NCBI GenBank assembly: GCA_965603365.1
Contig: CBFDCR010000024.1
Location: forward strand, 1 to 64,000
Reading direction: 5' to 3'
DNA length: 64,000 nucleotides
Origin: JAHELQ01 sp965603365
GTDB lineage: Bacteria; Acidobacteriota; Aminicenantia; UBA2199
In this document: one piece after another, positions 18,248 to 27,549 of the stretch
How positions within the stretch are numbered: the first letter of the stretch is position 1
How the letters are laid out: every line of letters starts with the position of its first letter
Notes under the pieces: model-generated
Told to the model about the DNA's origin: nothing
Databases searched by the model: none
The model's input: only the letters and a program-made list of their open reading frames with translations
Translations under genes and position numbers: made by a program

Positions 18248-19177
18248 CTATAGGGGGGAAACCATGGTGATGAGGCTTTTGACTTTGATGGGCCAGGACA
18301 TGCTGCCCATTTCGATTTTACCTTCCATTTCCTGGTTCAAGACGGCCTGGATTGTCCAGCCGGTGGCTTCGTCCAATTCTAAGGTGCCCTGCTGAGAGCC
18401 CGAAAGATTGTATTTCATCTTGCCCATGGCCGTTTCCAGTGCGGTTGCCGCTTCATTGGGTTCGATAGCGGATTTAACTTCGATGATGGCCCGACCGTTC
18501 CGGCGATCCTTGAGCTTCCACTTATTGTTCATGGCCATGGGCATCATGCCGGACATGACAAAGCGGCGGGACCAGGTATCGCCGATGCCCACCGGCTTTT
18601 CGGGGAAGATCGACATCATGTTTTCCATCTGGCTGAGCATTGCCTCATCGCCGAAGCTCCTCTTCATTTGTTCTTTGACCTGACCCAACTGGTTGCCGAA
18701 GGGAAGATCGATCCTTTCCATGATATGTTCCAGCATGAGATCGACTCCCTGGACATCCTTGATAAAACCTTCAGGGGTGAGTTCCATGGTAAAACCCTCA
18801 CCCACCAGGGCGGCAAATCCTTTGGCCAGCAGGGGCACTTCGCCGTACTCATCTTCGGAATCGTAGACAATGTGGCCCAGCGGTCCGTCCTGGGAAAAGT
18901 AAATAGAGTCGAATGTGACGTCGATCACCGCATTGCCGTTGATATCCACCTTTTTCACTTCAAAGGAGAAGCCCATTTTTATCTTCTGCTTCATTGCGAT
19001 CTTATTGCCCATGGGTTCTTGGGCGATGTCCTGATCCATATCAACGGTGAGGGTGTAAATCTTGCCTTCTTCCAGATTCAATGTTAAGGTGATCTTTTCT
19101 TTACTGGCCTGTTGGCAGCCGCCCAACACCAGGAGTGCCAGAGCCGGGATGAATAAAGAGTAGTAATTTTTGCGCAT
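18248..19177 (-). CDS. Lipoprotein, DUF6263-like
   Basis: The 309-residue product starts with a lipoprotein signal peptide ending LVLGGC (Cys21), so it should be lipid-anchored. The mature part is beta-rich and methionine-rich, with a long middle segment (MLEHIMERIDLPFGNQLGQV) and a repeated G-x-x-W/T pattern; layout and phrases such as EKPVGIGDTW match the DUF6263 family of uncharacterised envelope lipoproteins. GAGGAG lies upstream of the ATG. No catalytic residues can be proposed. Confidence 0.75.
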   Translation of the reverse strand: MRKNYYSLFIPALALLVLGGCQQASKEKITLTLNLEEGKIYTLTVDMDQDIAQEPMGNKIAMKQKIKMGFSFEVKKVDINGNAVIDVTFDSIYFSQDGPLGHIVYDSEDEYGEVPLLAKGFAALVGEGFTMELTPEGFIKDVQGVDLMLEHIMERIDLPFGNQLGQVKEQMKRSFGDEAMLSQMENMMSIFPEKPVGIGDTWSRRFVMSGMMPMAMNNKWKLKDRRNGRAIIEVKSAIEPNEAATALETAMGKMKYNLSGSQQGTLELDEATGWTIQAVLNQEMEGKIEMGSMSWPIKVKSLITMVSPL

Positions 19178-19300
19178 TTTAAATATATCTCCTCAAAACG
19201 TTTTTTTATCTATAATAATCTTAAAATCGATTGCCCTCTGACTTCTTGTTTATTCTATGTGAAATAGAAAAGAATTGCAACCCATTGGCAGAGATTCAGG

Positions 19301-19329
19301 TTGAAGTCTGGGGCTATTTCTTGTATCAT
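19301..19329 (+). promoter_or_regulatory. Promoter of the MATE gene, leaderless arrangement
   Basis: TTGAAG (19301-19306), 17 bases, TATCAT (19324-19329). The ATG at 19335 begins six bases after the -10 box, i.e. at the expected transcription start. No Shine-Dalgarno sequence is present upstream. Confidence 0.55.
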
Positions 19330-19334
19330 ACTGT

Positions 19335-20681
19335 ATGGTCTGGGAAGATCGGGATAAAATCACCGGCGGCTCTATAAAAAGGAGCCTGGTCATGCTGGCG
19401 ATTCCGGCCGTGGCCTCCACCTTTTTCACCATCATATTTGAAATCGTGGACATGTTCTGGGTGGGCAAGCTGGGAACGGCTTCGGTGGCTGCCTTGAGTG
19501 TCGCCAGTTTTGTAATCTGGATTTTAAGGGGCCTGGCCATGACTGTTGCCACCGGTGCTCTGGCCCTGGTTTCCCGCCGGGCCGGGGAGAAGAGGGAGGA
19601 ACAACTTCGCCACACCATTGTCAATTCTATTGTGTCGGGTTTTATCTTTGCCCTATTTGTCCTGGCTATTTTTCTGCCGCTGATCCTGAATGTTTATGAA
19701 TGGATCGGACTGGAGTCAGGGGTGGCCTCTCTGGCGGCGGAATACTCGCTGGTTTTTTTGTCGGGCCTGATTTTTGTTTACATGATGATGGTGTTCGAAC
19801 ATATTATCAGGGGAGTCGGCAATACCAGGATACCCATGATCATCACCGGCATCTCCCTGCTGCTGAATGCCGCCGTTGACCCGGTTTTTATTTTTGTCCT
19901 GGATATGGGGATCAGGGGGGCTGCCTACGCCACCATCCTGGCCCAGATGATTGGTGCGCTGTTGATGGCCATTGTCTTGATCTTTAAGATTTTCCCATTG
20001 AGAGAGACGGTGATTGCGATCAATGCCCGTTTTTGGGGGGATTATTTTTATAAAATAATCAAAATCGGCGCGCCTGTTGCCCTGGGGGAAGCGGGGTTCT
20101 CTTTTATTTACCTGCTGCTTTCGGGCATTATTACTCGATACGGCAAGGAACCCCTGGCCGCCCTCGGCATTGCCCACCGCCTGGAGGCGGTGCCTTTTTT
20201 TATCTCCATGGGTTTCAGTATGGCGGTGGCCACCATGGTGGGCCAGAACCTGGGCGCGGGCAAAGTCGAAAATGCCAGGGAGTCGGTCTACTTCTCTTTA
20301 AAAATCGTATCCCTCATCCTGCTGGTGATCTCTCTACTATTTTTCCTGTTTGCCCCCTGGCTGTTTCGTTTTTTTATCGATGATCCTTCGGTCATTGCCC
20401 ACGGTACGGCCTATCTGCGAATTATCGCGGTTCTGGAGGTGTTTTTGGGGTTTGAGGTGGTGATAGGAGGTGCCTTCTCCGGTGCCGGCGACACCCGTCC
20501 CCCATTTTTCATCGTATTTCCCATCACCCTCCTGAGGGTGCCGTTGGCCTATATCCTGGGCGTTGTGCTGAAAATGGGCATCGAGTCGATCTGGTGGATT
20601 ATTGCGGTCACCACCTTCTTGAAGGGCGTGCTGCTGCTGCTGGTGTTCCGGCAGGGAAAATGGGCCGCTAAAGAGGTATAA
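19335..20681 (+). CDS. MATE family efflux transporter
   Basis: The 448-residue protein is a typical MATE antiporter: about twelve hydrophobic helices in two related halves. The N-terminal half begins with IPAVASTFFTIIFEIVDMFW (the family's characteristic start of helix 1/2), and the second half has LGAGKVENARESV after the MVGQNLGAG motif, the standard loop between helices 8 and 9. Such proteins expel cationic drugs or toxic metabolites using Na+ or H+. The start ATG lies directly behind a -10 box. The next gene, a large hybrid sensor, begins 41 bases after the stop. Confidence 0.93.
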   Translation: MVWEDRDKITGGSIKRSLVMLAIPAVASTFFTIIFEIVDMFWVGKLGTASVAALSVASFVIWILRGLAMTVATGALALVSRRAGEKREEQLRHTIVNSIVSGFIFALFVLAIFLPLILNVYEWIGLESGVASLAAEYSLVFLSGLIFVYMMMVFEHIIRGVGNTRIPMIITGISLLLNAAVDPVFIFVLDMGIRGAAYATILAQMIGALLMAIVLIFKIFPLRETVIAINARFWGDYFYKIIKIGAPVALGEAGFSFIYLLLSGIITRYGKEPLAALGIAHRLEAVPFFISMGFSMAVATMVGQNLGAGKVENARESVYFSLKIVSLILLVISLLFFLFAPWLFRFFIDDPSVIAHGTAYLRIIAVLEVFLGFEVVIGGAFSGAGDTRPPFFIVFPITLLRVPLAYILGVVLKMGIESIWWIIAVTTFLKGVLLLLVFRQGKWAAKEV

Positions 20682-20704
20682 ATTTTTATACCTATTGATA
20701 AATG

Positions 20705-20713
20705 TGGTAAAAT
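20705..20713 (+). promoter_or_regulatory. Extended -10 element before the hybrid sensor
   Basis: TGGTAAAAT at 20705-20713 followed by A and a G5 run. The GTG start at 20723 lies nine bases later, giving at most a few bases of leader. No good -35 is visible (TTTATA at the matching distance). Confidence 0.4.
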
Positions 20714-20722
20714 AGGGGGCAG

Positions 20723-23700
20723 GTGAGCGCGTTGATCGGTACGAAGACTCTGTTACTGGTATCTCTTTTGTGGTTCTCTTTTGCTACCTTTTCCCAGGGT
20801 TACCTGGTCCACCATTACAGAGAGATGCAGGGCTTGCCGACGTCTACGGTGTATGATGCGGCCCAGGATAGACTGGGGCAGTTATGGTTCAGCACCCGGT
20901 TGGGGGTCACGGTGTACGACGGGGTATCCTGGAAAAAATATACTCGATTCGATGGACTGCCAACATTGGGGTATTCGAAAATTAAGATCGATCGGAACGG
21001 CACGGTCTGGGTGCTGGGCAGATCCTTTGGTCAGCCGCGAATTTATTACTATAAAGATAAAAAATGGCAGAAGTTTCATTCACTGCCTATTCGTGATCGG
21101 CAATTTGTCGAGATATCCTCATTTGGATTGTCAAGCGGAAGAGACAGGCCGCAACTGGCGGTGGGGACGTTAAAACACGGATTGTATATCTGGAATGGAG
21201 AAAAATGGCTGCACTATACTGCCCGAGACGGGCTGCCGGGTCTTTGTGTCAGCGGCATCGCCGCCTTAGACGGCAGGTTTTACGTGGCCACCGATGGCGG
21301 GTTGGCGGTGGTGGCCGATTACGGGGTAGACAGATCCTTAGGCCGGCGCTTGAAATTGCCCTCCGCCGCGCTTAAGGGCATTGGCGTGGAGTCGAAGCGG
21401 GTGTGGCTGCTGGCAGAAGGCTGGCTGGGCTATTTTGTCGAGGGTGAATATGACCTGGTGCGCTATTCGCTGCCGGCAGTGTTTTTACCGGGGGAGCGAT
21501 ATTTCACGCTGGTGGCCGATTACACCAGCGGTATTTATATAGGAAATCGAAGGAGAATCTATTACTTTAACTATAATACAAGAGAACTGGAACCCATTGG
21601 GGTGGAAAACGGTCTGATCAGCGGGGGGGCCAGCTCTATATTCGCGGACTTTGAGAAAAATATCTGGATTCTCTGCGACCGTGGCGTGAGTAAGATCGCC
21701 AGTCGAAGATTCGAGAGTTTCCAGATGAAGCATGGGCTGCTGGAAGATGAAGTCACCGCCATACTGGAATATGAACCGGGAAAGTTGATCTTCGGTCATA
21801 ACCATGGACTGACTTTTTATGATGGCCGCAGTTTTGAACCTATCCCCTTTGCCCGTGATGGACATTCCGATCTCCTGCTCTCCCGGGTCATGGATATAAA
21901 GAGAGATTCCAGGCAGAACATCTGGCTGGCCGCTTCCCAGTTTGGCCTCTGCCGCCTGGGGCCGGACCGCCGCCTGAAATGGTATGGCCGGGAATTGGCG
22001 AAGCGGGATAACTTCACTTGCCTGTGGATAGATGAGATGGATTCCGTCTGGGTGGGAACCAGTAATGTTATTTTGAAGCTGCGGGAAGACAAATTATCTC
22101 CCCTGGAAATAGCAAAGGCAATACGGTGCAAAGGACTCAGGAAAATCTATGTCGTTTCCGGCCGTATATATCTGGCCAGCGCCGGAAATGGGGTGTACGA
22201 ATTTAAAAATAAACAATGGCGAAATTACCTTGCCTCAACCGACTCTGCCGTCAATAGTGTCTATGCCGTTGCCCAGGATCATGAAGGCCGAATACTGCTG
22301 GGGACCATGAGGGGGGTGTATAGTCTAAAAGAGGGGGCTCTGGAAGCGTTCATGACAGATCGGTTACATCTGGACCGGCCGGTTTTTTTCATCTTGAACG
22401 ATCAAAATAAGGGCCTCTGGCTGGGAACGGACAACGGCGTTGTGCACTGGGATGGTTGTCGGCAATTCTGGTACGGTATCCAGGAGGGCTTGATCGGCCA
22501 GGAGACCAATCGGGCCGCCGCCATCATAGATAGCAAAGGCAGAACCTGGTTCGGTACCAACCAGGGGGTTTCTTGCTACCATGAGGAATTTGATCGTTTT
22601 AAAATAAAGGGTGCTCCCCCCCGGTTGCGGCTGCTATACCTGGAGGCTGCCGGCAGGAAAATACCTCTAAACGGAAGCCATTCGCTGAAGTTGAATCCCC
22701 AGGAGAACAACGCGGTGTTCCATTTTCGGGCCATCTCCTTTCTGGATGAACAATCGATTCGTTTTAAACATAAACTCGAGGGATTCGATACAGAATGGTC
22801 TGATGAGCATTATCCTTACCGGCAGATGGTTAGATATGAGAATATCCCTCCCGGAATCTACCGTTTCGCTATTAAGGCCCGGAATAATTTAGGCGTCTGG
22901 AGCCCGGTGAAGCAATCAAGTCTCATCGAGATTGCCAGACCCTTCTATCGGCAGTGGTGGTTCTATATGATTATCATGGTGGCGATCGGCTTCATTCTCT
23001 TCGGCATTCACCGCTTCCTCTCCGTCAAACGAAGCTCTTCCCTGCTGGAGCGACATGTGAAGGAGCGGTCCGATCTATTAAAGGCAGCCGAGGAAAGATA
23101 TTCCAGGCTCTTTCGGGATTCCAGGGATGCCGCGGTATTCATCTCCCCGGAAGGCAGGTTGTTTGATATTAATCCCGCCGGCCTGGAGTTATTCGGTTAT
23201 GCAGCCAAAGACGATATTTTTATAGTCAATATTTTTGAAAGCCATTTTGGCGAACCCCAGGATCGAGAGACTTTTTGCCGGGACATCGAGGAGAAGGGGT
23301 ATGTAAAAGATCTGGAATTGGTTCTCAGGAGGACCAATGGAGAGGCGTTTACAGGTGTGGTGACGGCCACCGCGGTGAAAAACACCCAGGGCCAGGTGGT
23401 GGCCTATCAAGGCGTTTTCCGGGACGTTACCGAACGAAGGCGACTGGAGCGGCAACTGGAACAGGCGCGGAAGATGGAAGCCATCGGCACCCTGGCCGGT
23501 GGGGTGGCCCATGATTTGAACAATATCCTCTCCGGGCTCATCAACTATCCGGAACTCCTGTTGATGGACATTCCCAAGGAGAGTCCGGTGGGCAAGACGA
23601 TCCTGGCCATCAAAAAGACCGGTGAGAAGGCGGCGGCTATTGTCCGGGATCTGTTGACGCTGGCAAAGGGGGCCTCCGGCATCCACGATGTGGTCAATCT

Positions 23701-24604
23701 GAATGATGTGGTGGGTGAGTACCTGGTGAGTCCGGAGTATGAAGTACTCAAAATGTCTCACCCCCAGGTGCATTTTAAGGTGCAGTTGTCAGCGGCGCTA
23801 GCCAATATGATCGGCTCGGCGGTTCATCTGTTTAAGGTGGTGATGAACCTGGTGACCAATGCCGCCGAAGCCATTCGGGGGGATGGAATGTGTACCATCG
23901 GTACCGAAAATGTCTCAATTCGGAACCCGGTCCAGGCCTTTGAAAATATCGAGCCGGGGGAGTATGCGCTGTTAAGTGTCCGGGATAACGGCGTGGGTAT
24001 TCCCGCCGAAAATATCAACCGAATCCTTGAACCCTTCTATACCACCAAGATCATGGGCCAGAGCGGCACCGGCCTGGGTATGAGTGTGGTGTGGGCCACC
24101 GTGAAGGACCACAGAGGTTACATCGATGTGGAGAGTGAGGTGGGAGTCGGCACGACTTTCAAGCTCTATTACCCGGTCAGCCGTCGACTGGTCAGAAAAG
24201 AGGAGAGTCTTCAGACGATCGATCTCTACAGGGGGAAAGAGCACATCCTGGTGGTGGATGATGTGGCGGAGCAGAGGAAGATCGCCTCGACGATTCTGAA
24301 CAAATTGGGCTACCGGGTAACGTCGCTCTCCAGTGGGGAAGAGGCGGTAGAGTATTTAAAGAGGGAATCGGCAGAGCTGGTGCTGCTGGATATGCTCATG
24401 ACTCCCGGCATGGATGGCCTGGAGACCTACCGGCATATCTTGAAGTACCATCCCCGGCAAAAGGCCGTAATTGTCAGCGGATTTTCTAAGACCCAGAGGA
24501 TTATCGAAGCCCAGAAACTGGGGGTGGGGGCCTTTTTGCAGAAGCCCTACACCATCGAAAAAATAGGTTCGCTCATTCGGGGAGAGCTGGACAAAGACAG
24601 ATGA
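20723..24604 (+). CDS. Hybrid two-component sensor with periplasmic propeller
   Basis: The 1293-residue protein has a signal peptide (~1-24), then two-propeller-like periplasmic repeats (Reg_prop type: recurring QLWFSTRLGVTVYDG, GLWLGTDNGVVHWDG patterns) to about residue 630. A Y_Y_Y-type immunoglobulin domain (~632-725, ending NLGVWSP) follows, then one membrane helix (~745-766), a PAS domain (~790-905), a HisKA helix with His930 in GGVAHDLNNILSG, a HATPase domain (DNGVGI; GTGLGMSV) and a receiver with Asp1223 (LLDMLMTPGMDG). This is the layout of one-protein hybrid sensors that detect extracellular polymers or sugars, but without the AraC output domain; output must be another protein. GTG start; it follows the MATE gene. 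Confidence 0.9.
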   Translation: MSALIGTKTLLLVSLLWFSFATFSQGYLVHHYREMQGLPTSTVYDAAQDRLGQLWFSTRLGVTVYDGVSWKKYTRFDGLPTLGYSKIKIDRNGTVWVLGRSFGQPRIYYYKDKKWQKFHSLPIRDRQFVEISSFGLSSGRDRPQLAVGTLKHGLYIWNGEKWLHYTARDGLPGLCVSGIAALDGRFYVATDGGLAVVADYGVDRSLGRRLKLPSAALKGIGVESKRVWLLAEGWLGYFVEGEYDLVRYSLPAVFLPGERYFTLVADYTSGIYIGNRRRIYYFNYNTRELEPIGVENGLISGGASSIFADFEKNIWILCDRGVSKIASRRFESFQMKHGLLEDEVTAILEYEPGKLIFGHNHGLTFYDGRSFEPIPFARDGHSDLLLSRVMDIKRDSRQNIWLAASQFGLCRLGPDRRLKWYGRELAKRDNFTCLWIDEMDSVWVGTSNVILKLREDKLSPLEIAKAIRCKGLRKIYVVSGRIYLASAGNGVYEFKNKQWRNYLASTDSAVNSVYAVAQDHEGRILLGTMRGVYSLKEGALEAFMTDRLHLDRPVFFILNDQNKGLWLGTDNGVVHWDGCRQFWYGIQEGLIGQETNRAAAIIDSKGRTWFGTNQGVSCYHEEFDRFKIKGAPPRLRLLYLEAAGRKIPLNGSHSLKLNPQENNAVFHFRAISFLDEQSIRFKHKLEGFDTEWSDEHYPYRQMVRYENIPPGIYRFAIKARNNLGVWSPVKQSSLIEIARPFYRQWWFYMIIMVAIGFILFGIHRFLSVKRSSSLLERHVKERSDLLKAAEERYSRLFRDSRDAAVFISPEGRLFDINPAGLELFGYAAKDDIFIVNIFESHFGEPQDRETFCRDIEEKGYVKDLELVLRRTNGEAFTGVVTATAVKNTQGQVVAYQGVFRDVTERRRLERQLEQARKMEAIGTLAGGVAHDLNNILSGLINYPELLLMDIPKESPVGKTILAIKKTGEKAAAIVRDLLTLAKGASGIHDVVNLNDVVGEYLVSPEYEVLKMSHPQVHFKVQLSAALANMIGSAVHLFKVVMNLVTNAAEAIRGDGMCTIGTENVSIRNPVQAFENIEPGEYALLSVRDNGVGIPAENINRILEPFYTTKIMGQSGTGLGMSVVWATVKDHRGYIDVESEVGVGTTFKLYYPVSRRLVRKEESLQTIDLYRGKEHILVVDDVAEQRKIASTILNKLGYRVTSLSSGEEAVEYLKRESAELVLLDMLMTPGMDGLETYRHILKYHPRQKAVIVSGFSKTQRIIEAQKLGVGAFLQKPYTIEKIGSLIRGELDKDR

Positions 24605-24672
24605 ATAAGCCGGTTGGCAAAGAGACCTCTAAGGTGGTAAGGCAGAATTTTTTGCCTGTCCCTCTTCCCGCG

Positions 24673-26184
24673 CTACGCGCCGGTTGCGTTTAGCCGTTCT
24701 TCTTGCGACATGGCTGCCAGGGCTTTAACTTTCTCGGCGTCCAGTCCGAGACCTTCAGCCACACGCCGTCCATAGTCCTTGTCGGCTTTGTAGAACAGCG
24801 CAGTTTGACGGCGTTGGATACGCTTCTGGGCATTGCCCAGGTGGGCCACGATATTACCGATCAAATGATCCCTGTCCATATCGGTCATGACTTTACGATA
24901 AAGCTCTCCAGCCTGGACAAAATCGTCATCGGTAAGCGTATACGAGTGGCGGGCCGCCATCCCGGAGATGTCTACAGGCGGGCTGGCTGCTTCGGGCTCC
25001 GGAGCGGGGCCGCCAAAGGAGTTGGGCCAGTAATTGGGGGCGCCGCCGCCATTCGCATCGACCCGCATGGAACCGTCCCGCTGGTAGTTATTCGCCGGGG
25101 CCGCTTTAGGGGCATTCACCGGCAGCAGGTGATAGTTGGCCCCCAGGCGGTGCCGGTGGGTGTCGTGATAACTGAAGAGACGGCCCTGCAGCATCTTGTC
25201 CGGTGAAGGACCAATACCAGGCACAAAATTCCCCGGTGAAAACGCCGACTGCTCTACCTCGGCAAAATAGTTTTCCGGGTTACGGTTGAGTACCATGACG
25301 CCGAAAGGCTGAAGCGGCGCATCGGCATGAGGCCATACCTTGGTAATGTCAAACGAATCATACCGGTACTTCGCCACCTGGTCCGGCGTCATTACCTGGG
25401 CATAGACCTTCCAGGACGGGTAATCATCCCGGGCGATGCTGTTATACAAATCCCGGGTCGCATGGTCCGGGTCCTCCCCGGCCAGACGCCCAGCCTCTTG
25501 ACGGGTCAGGTTTTGACTGCCCTGCTGGGTTTTGAAATGAATCTTGACCCAAACATATTCCCCTTTGGCGTTATACCACATAAAGGTATGCCCGGAATAC
25601 CCGTTCATGTGCCGGTAACTTTTAGGCGTTCCCCTATCGGAAAAAAGAACGGTAACCTGGTGAATGGATTCAGGCGTTAAGGAGAGAAAATCCCAGAACA
25701 TGTCCGGGTCTTTCAGATTCGTTGCCGGGTTTCGCTTCTGGGTGTGAATAAAATCGGGAAACTTCAACGGGTCCCGGATAAAGAATACCGGGGTGTTGTT
25801 GCCCACAAGATCGTAGTTGCCCTCTTCGGTATAAAACTTGACCGCAAATCCGCGGGGATCCCGCTCGGCATCGGCAGAACCCTTCTCGCCTCCCACTGTA
25901 GAAAAACGAACAAAAACTTCAGTCCGTTTGCCTATCCGGGAAAGAAATTTGGCCCGCGTGTACCGGGTCACGTCATGGGTGACCTCGAAGTATCCATAGG
26001 CACCGGCTCCTTTAGCGTGAACCACCCTCTCGGGGATCCGTTCGCGATCGAAATGCGCCAGTTTGTCAAAGAGATGGATATCCTGTATAAGGGCCGGCCC
26101 CTGTTTGCCTGCCGTCATGGTATTCAAGTCGTCGGACACCGGCATGCCGGCACTTGTGGTTATAATCTTTTTTTTATCTGCCAT
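24673..26184 (-). CDS. katA: Monofunctional haem catalase
   Basis: This 503-residue enzyme converts two H2O2 to water and oxygen. It is a small-subunit catalase by length. The active-site His is His56 (RVVHAKGAGAYG), the distal Asn is Asn129 (LVGNNTPVFF), and the haem-ligating Tyr lies in RLFSYHDTHRHRLG. The initial segment LNTMTAGKQGP is also usual. AAGGAGGA precedes the ATG. A near-consensus promoter (26250-26278, minus) and an inverted repeat just after the start site (26226-26240) indicate repression, most likely by the Fur-family protein encoded next door. The protein has no signal peptide and is cytosolic. Confidence 0.97.
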   Translation of the reverse strand: MADKKKIITTSAGMPVSDDLNTMTAGKQGPALIQDIHLFDKLAHFDRERIPERVVHAKGAGAYGYFEVTHDVTRYTRAKFLSRIGKRTEVFVRFSTVGGEKGSADAERDPRGFAVKFYTEEGNYDLVGNNTPVFFIRDPLKFPDFIHTQKRNPATNLKDPDMFWDFLSLTPESIHQVTVLFSDRGTPKSYRHMNGYSGHTFMWYNAKGEYVWVKIHFKTQQGSQNLTRQEAGRLAGEDPDHATRDLYNSIARDDYPSWKVYAQVMTPDQVAKYRYDSFDITKVWPHADAPLQPFGVMVLNRNPENYFAEVEQSAFSPGNFVPGIGPSPDKMLQGRLFSYHDTHRHRLGANYHLLPVNAPKAAPANNYQRDGSMRVDANGGGAPNYWPNSFGGPAPEPEAASPPVDISGMAARHSYTLTDDDFVQAGELYRKVMTDMDRDHLIGNIVAHLGNAQKRIQRRQTALFYKADKDYGRRVAEGLGLDAEKVKALAAMSQEERLNATGA

Positions 26185-26225
26185 TTTTATCCTCCTTAAG
26201 CCAATTCTTTAAGCACAGCCCATTT

Positions 26226-26240
26226 CCATAATGGTTATGG
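26226..26240. promoter_or_regulatory. Probable Fur/PerR-type operator of katA
   Basis: CCATAATGGTTATGG is an inverted repeat with the 7-1-7 spacing typical of Fur/PerR boxes (central core ATAAT-n-n-TTAT). It lies just downstream of the expected katA start site, where bound repressor would block RNA polymerase. Confidence 0.6.
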
Positions 26241-26249
26241 ATTGAAATT

Positions 26250-26278
26250 ATTATACGACCCCCTGGAAGAATTGTCAA
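26250..26278 (-). promoter_or_regulatory. Consensus sigma70 promoter of katA
   Basis: Read on the minus strand: TTGACA, exactly 17 bases, TATAAT. Both hexamers are perfect, so the gene must be held down by a repressor rather than by promoter weakness. Confidence 0.85.
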
Positions 26279-26330
26279 GAGAGAAATGTTAAGTAAAAAT
26301 TTTTATTTTTTTAACAAGTTGGGATTTGGG

Positions 26331-26771
26331 CTATTTACGGCAATTGGGGCAGATGCCATGGTACTCAATCTTAAGGTTAGCGATATGCCAACCGGTCAGG
26401 GAAATGCCGGATTGAAAGACAACCGGGCTTTCCTGTAATAGGGACTCCCGGTTCATTTTTGCGTCCACCATTTTCCCGCAGGAATCGCAGACCAGGTGGT
26501 GGTGGGGAGCCAGGTTGGCGTCGAAGCGCATCAGTCCGTCAGGACCTTTGATACGGATAAGAAGAGCTGCTTCTACCAGTTTATCCAGGTTCTGGTAAAG
26601 AGTAGCGATGCTCACCGGGAAGCCTCTTTCCCGGAGGGCTTTTATAATTCCATCCGTACTGGGGTGACCGTTTTCCTCGGAAAGCAGCGCCAGTACCAGG
26701 CGCCGGGCTTCGGTAGACCGCAGGCCGTGTTCCCGCAATCTTCTGAACAGTTCGGGGTTATCGATATCCAT
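26331..26771 (-). CDS. Fur-family peroxide regulator, PerR-like
   Basis: The 146-residue protein has the winged-helix DNA-binding half (RSTEARRLVLALL, then VSIATLYQNLDKLVEAALL; the TLYQNL recognition helix is typical of PerR/Fur) and a dimerisation half with metal sites: His-rich LAPHHHLVCDSCGK and a C-terminal CPNC, forming the four-Cys structural zinc site. It lies directly upstream of, and in the same direction as, katA, with 146 bases between. PerR members sense H2O2 by metal-catalysed His oxidation and derepress catalase. The call of PerR rather than Fur or Zur rests on this neighbour and on the operator at 26226; the sensing His/Asp set was not checked residue by residue. Confidence 0.85.
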   Translation of the reverse strand: MDIDNPELFRRLREHGLRSTEARRLVLALLSEENGHPSTDGIIKALRERGFPVSIATLYQNLDKLVEAALLIRIKGPDGLMRFDANLAPHHHLVCDSCGKMVDAKMNRESLLQESPVVFQSGISLTGWHIANLKIEYHGICPNCRK

Positions 26772-26885
26772 TATGTTTTCTCACGTTAATAAAAAAGTAC
26801 TTTTAATTATTGGCTGCCGAACGCTCATTCCGCACTATTTCTAATATATAAAAAAAACTATTTTCAAATTATTGAATTGTAGCTT

Positions 26886-26914
26886 ATTCTATCACATTCT
26901 CCCACGCCCGTCAA
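26886..26914 (-). promoter_or_regulatory. Promoter of the PerR-like gene
   Basis: Minus strand: TTGACG, 17 bases, TAGAAT. The expected leader is ~108 bases, AT-rich, and includes a palindrome AAAAGTACTTTT (near 26793-26804) that could be part of autoregulation. Confidence 0.65.
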
Positions 26915-26928
26915 CAATACGATCCCGC

Positions 26929-26957
26929 TTGCAAAAGAAGTGCTTTTTTTATAAAAT
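26929..26957 (+). promoter_or_regulatory. Promoter of the ECF transporter operon
   Basis: TTGCAA (26929-26934), 17 bases, TAAAAT (26952-26957). It is divergent from, and partly interleaved with, the PerR-like gene promoter; GAAGGGG lies before ATG 26983. Confidence 0.55.
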
Positions 26958-26982
26958 ACTCTTTTTGAAGGGGTATTTTTTC

Positions 26983-27549
26983 ATGAAAAAGTTTACTGTT
27001 CCCCAGTTGGTGGTGATTGCCTTAACCGGGGCGTTGAATTTTGTGATCTTTATTGTGCTGGAGCCGGTATTCGATGCGCTCCACATTCCCCCTCTGCCCA
27101 TGCTCTTCATGGTAGCCATGAACTACGTCTTGTGTAGATTTATCGTGGATAAGTTTGGAACTATCACCTTGAGCCTGGTCGTCTTCTCGATCCTGGCCAC
27201 TTTCACCCCCATCTGGGGAGGGGTGCCGGGGCTGCACAAGATTCCCATCGCCCTGGTGTCGGGCCTGGCCACCGATGCCGCGCTCAGCCTATCGAAGCGA
27301 TGGCGGTATACGCTTCGGGGCCTGCTGTACGGCACTGTCAATGGTATGATCATGATGCCGGCCATGACCCTCACTGTCTTCTTCCTATTTCGCTCGCCAT
27401 TATCCATACAGCTCATGGAGGGGTTAATACTCGCGCTGACGGTGGTAGACATGGTCGTAGAGGCCATCGGCGGTGTGCTGGCGGCGGCGGTGTACCGCAG
27501 GATTCGACACAGCCGGGCCGTCAAAATGATAGGGGCATGGCGCGAATAA
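26983..27549 (+). CDS. ECF transporter substrate-binding S component
   Basis: ATG 26983 (MKKFTVPQL) is chosen because GAAGGGG precedes it; the frame extends upstream but crosses the promoter. The 188-residue protein is nearly all hydrophobic helix (about six membrane segments) with few charged residues. Its position directly before a double ABC ATPase and a T component identifies it as the S subunit that captures the substrate, usually a vitamin or a metal ion. I cannot tell which: no thiamin (W-x-x-Y) or cobalt (N-terminal His) signature is seen. The end overlaps the ATPase gene by 13 bases. Confidence 0.75.
   Translation: MKKFTVPQLVVIALTGALNFVIFIVLEPVFDALHIPPLPMLFMVAMNYVLCRFIVDKFGTITLSLVVFSILATFTPIWGGVPGLHKIPIALVSGLATDAALSLSKRWRYTLRGLLYGTVNGMIMMPAMTLTVFFLFRSPLSIQLMEGLILALTVVDMVVEAIGGVLAAAVYRRIRHSRAVKMIGAWRE

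Noticed and set aside
26872..26982. Upstream extension of the ECF S component
   Set aside because: It crosses two promoters, and a better start with RBS lies at 26983.
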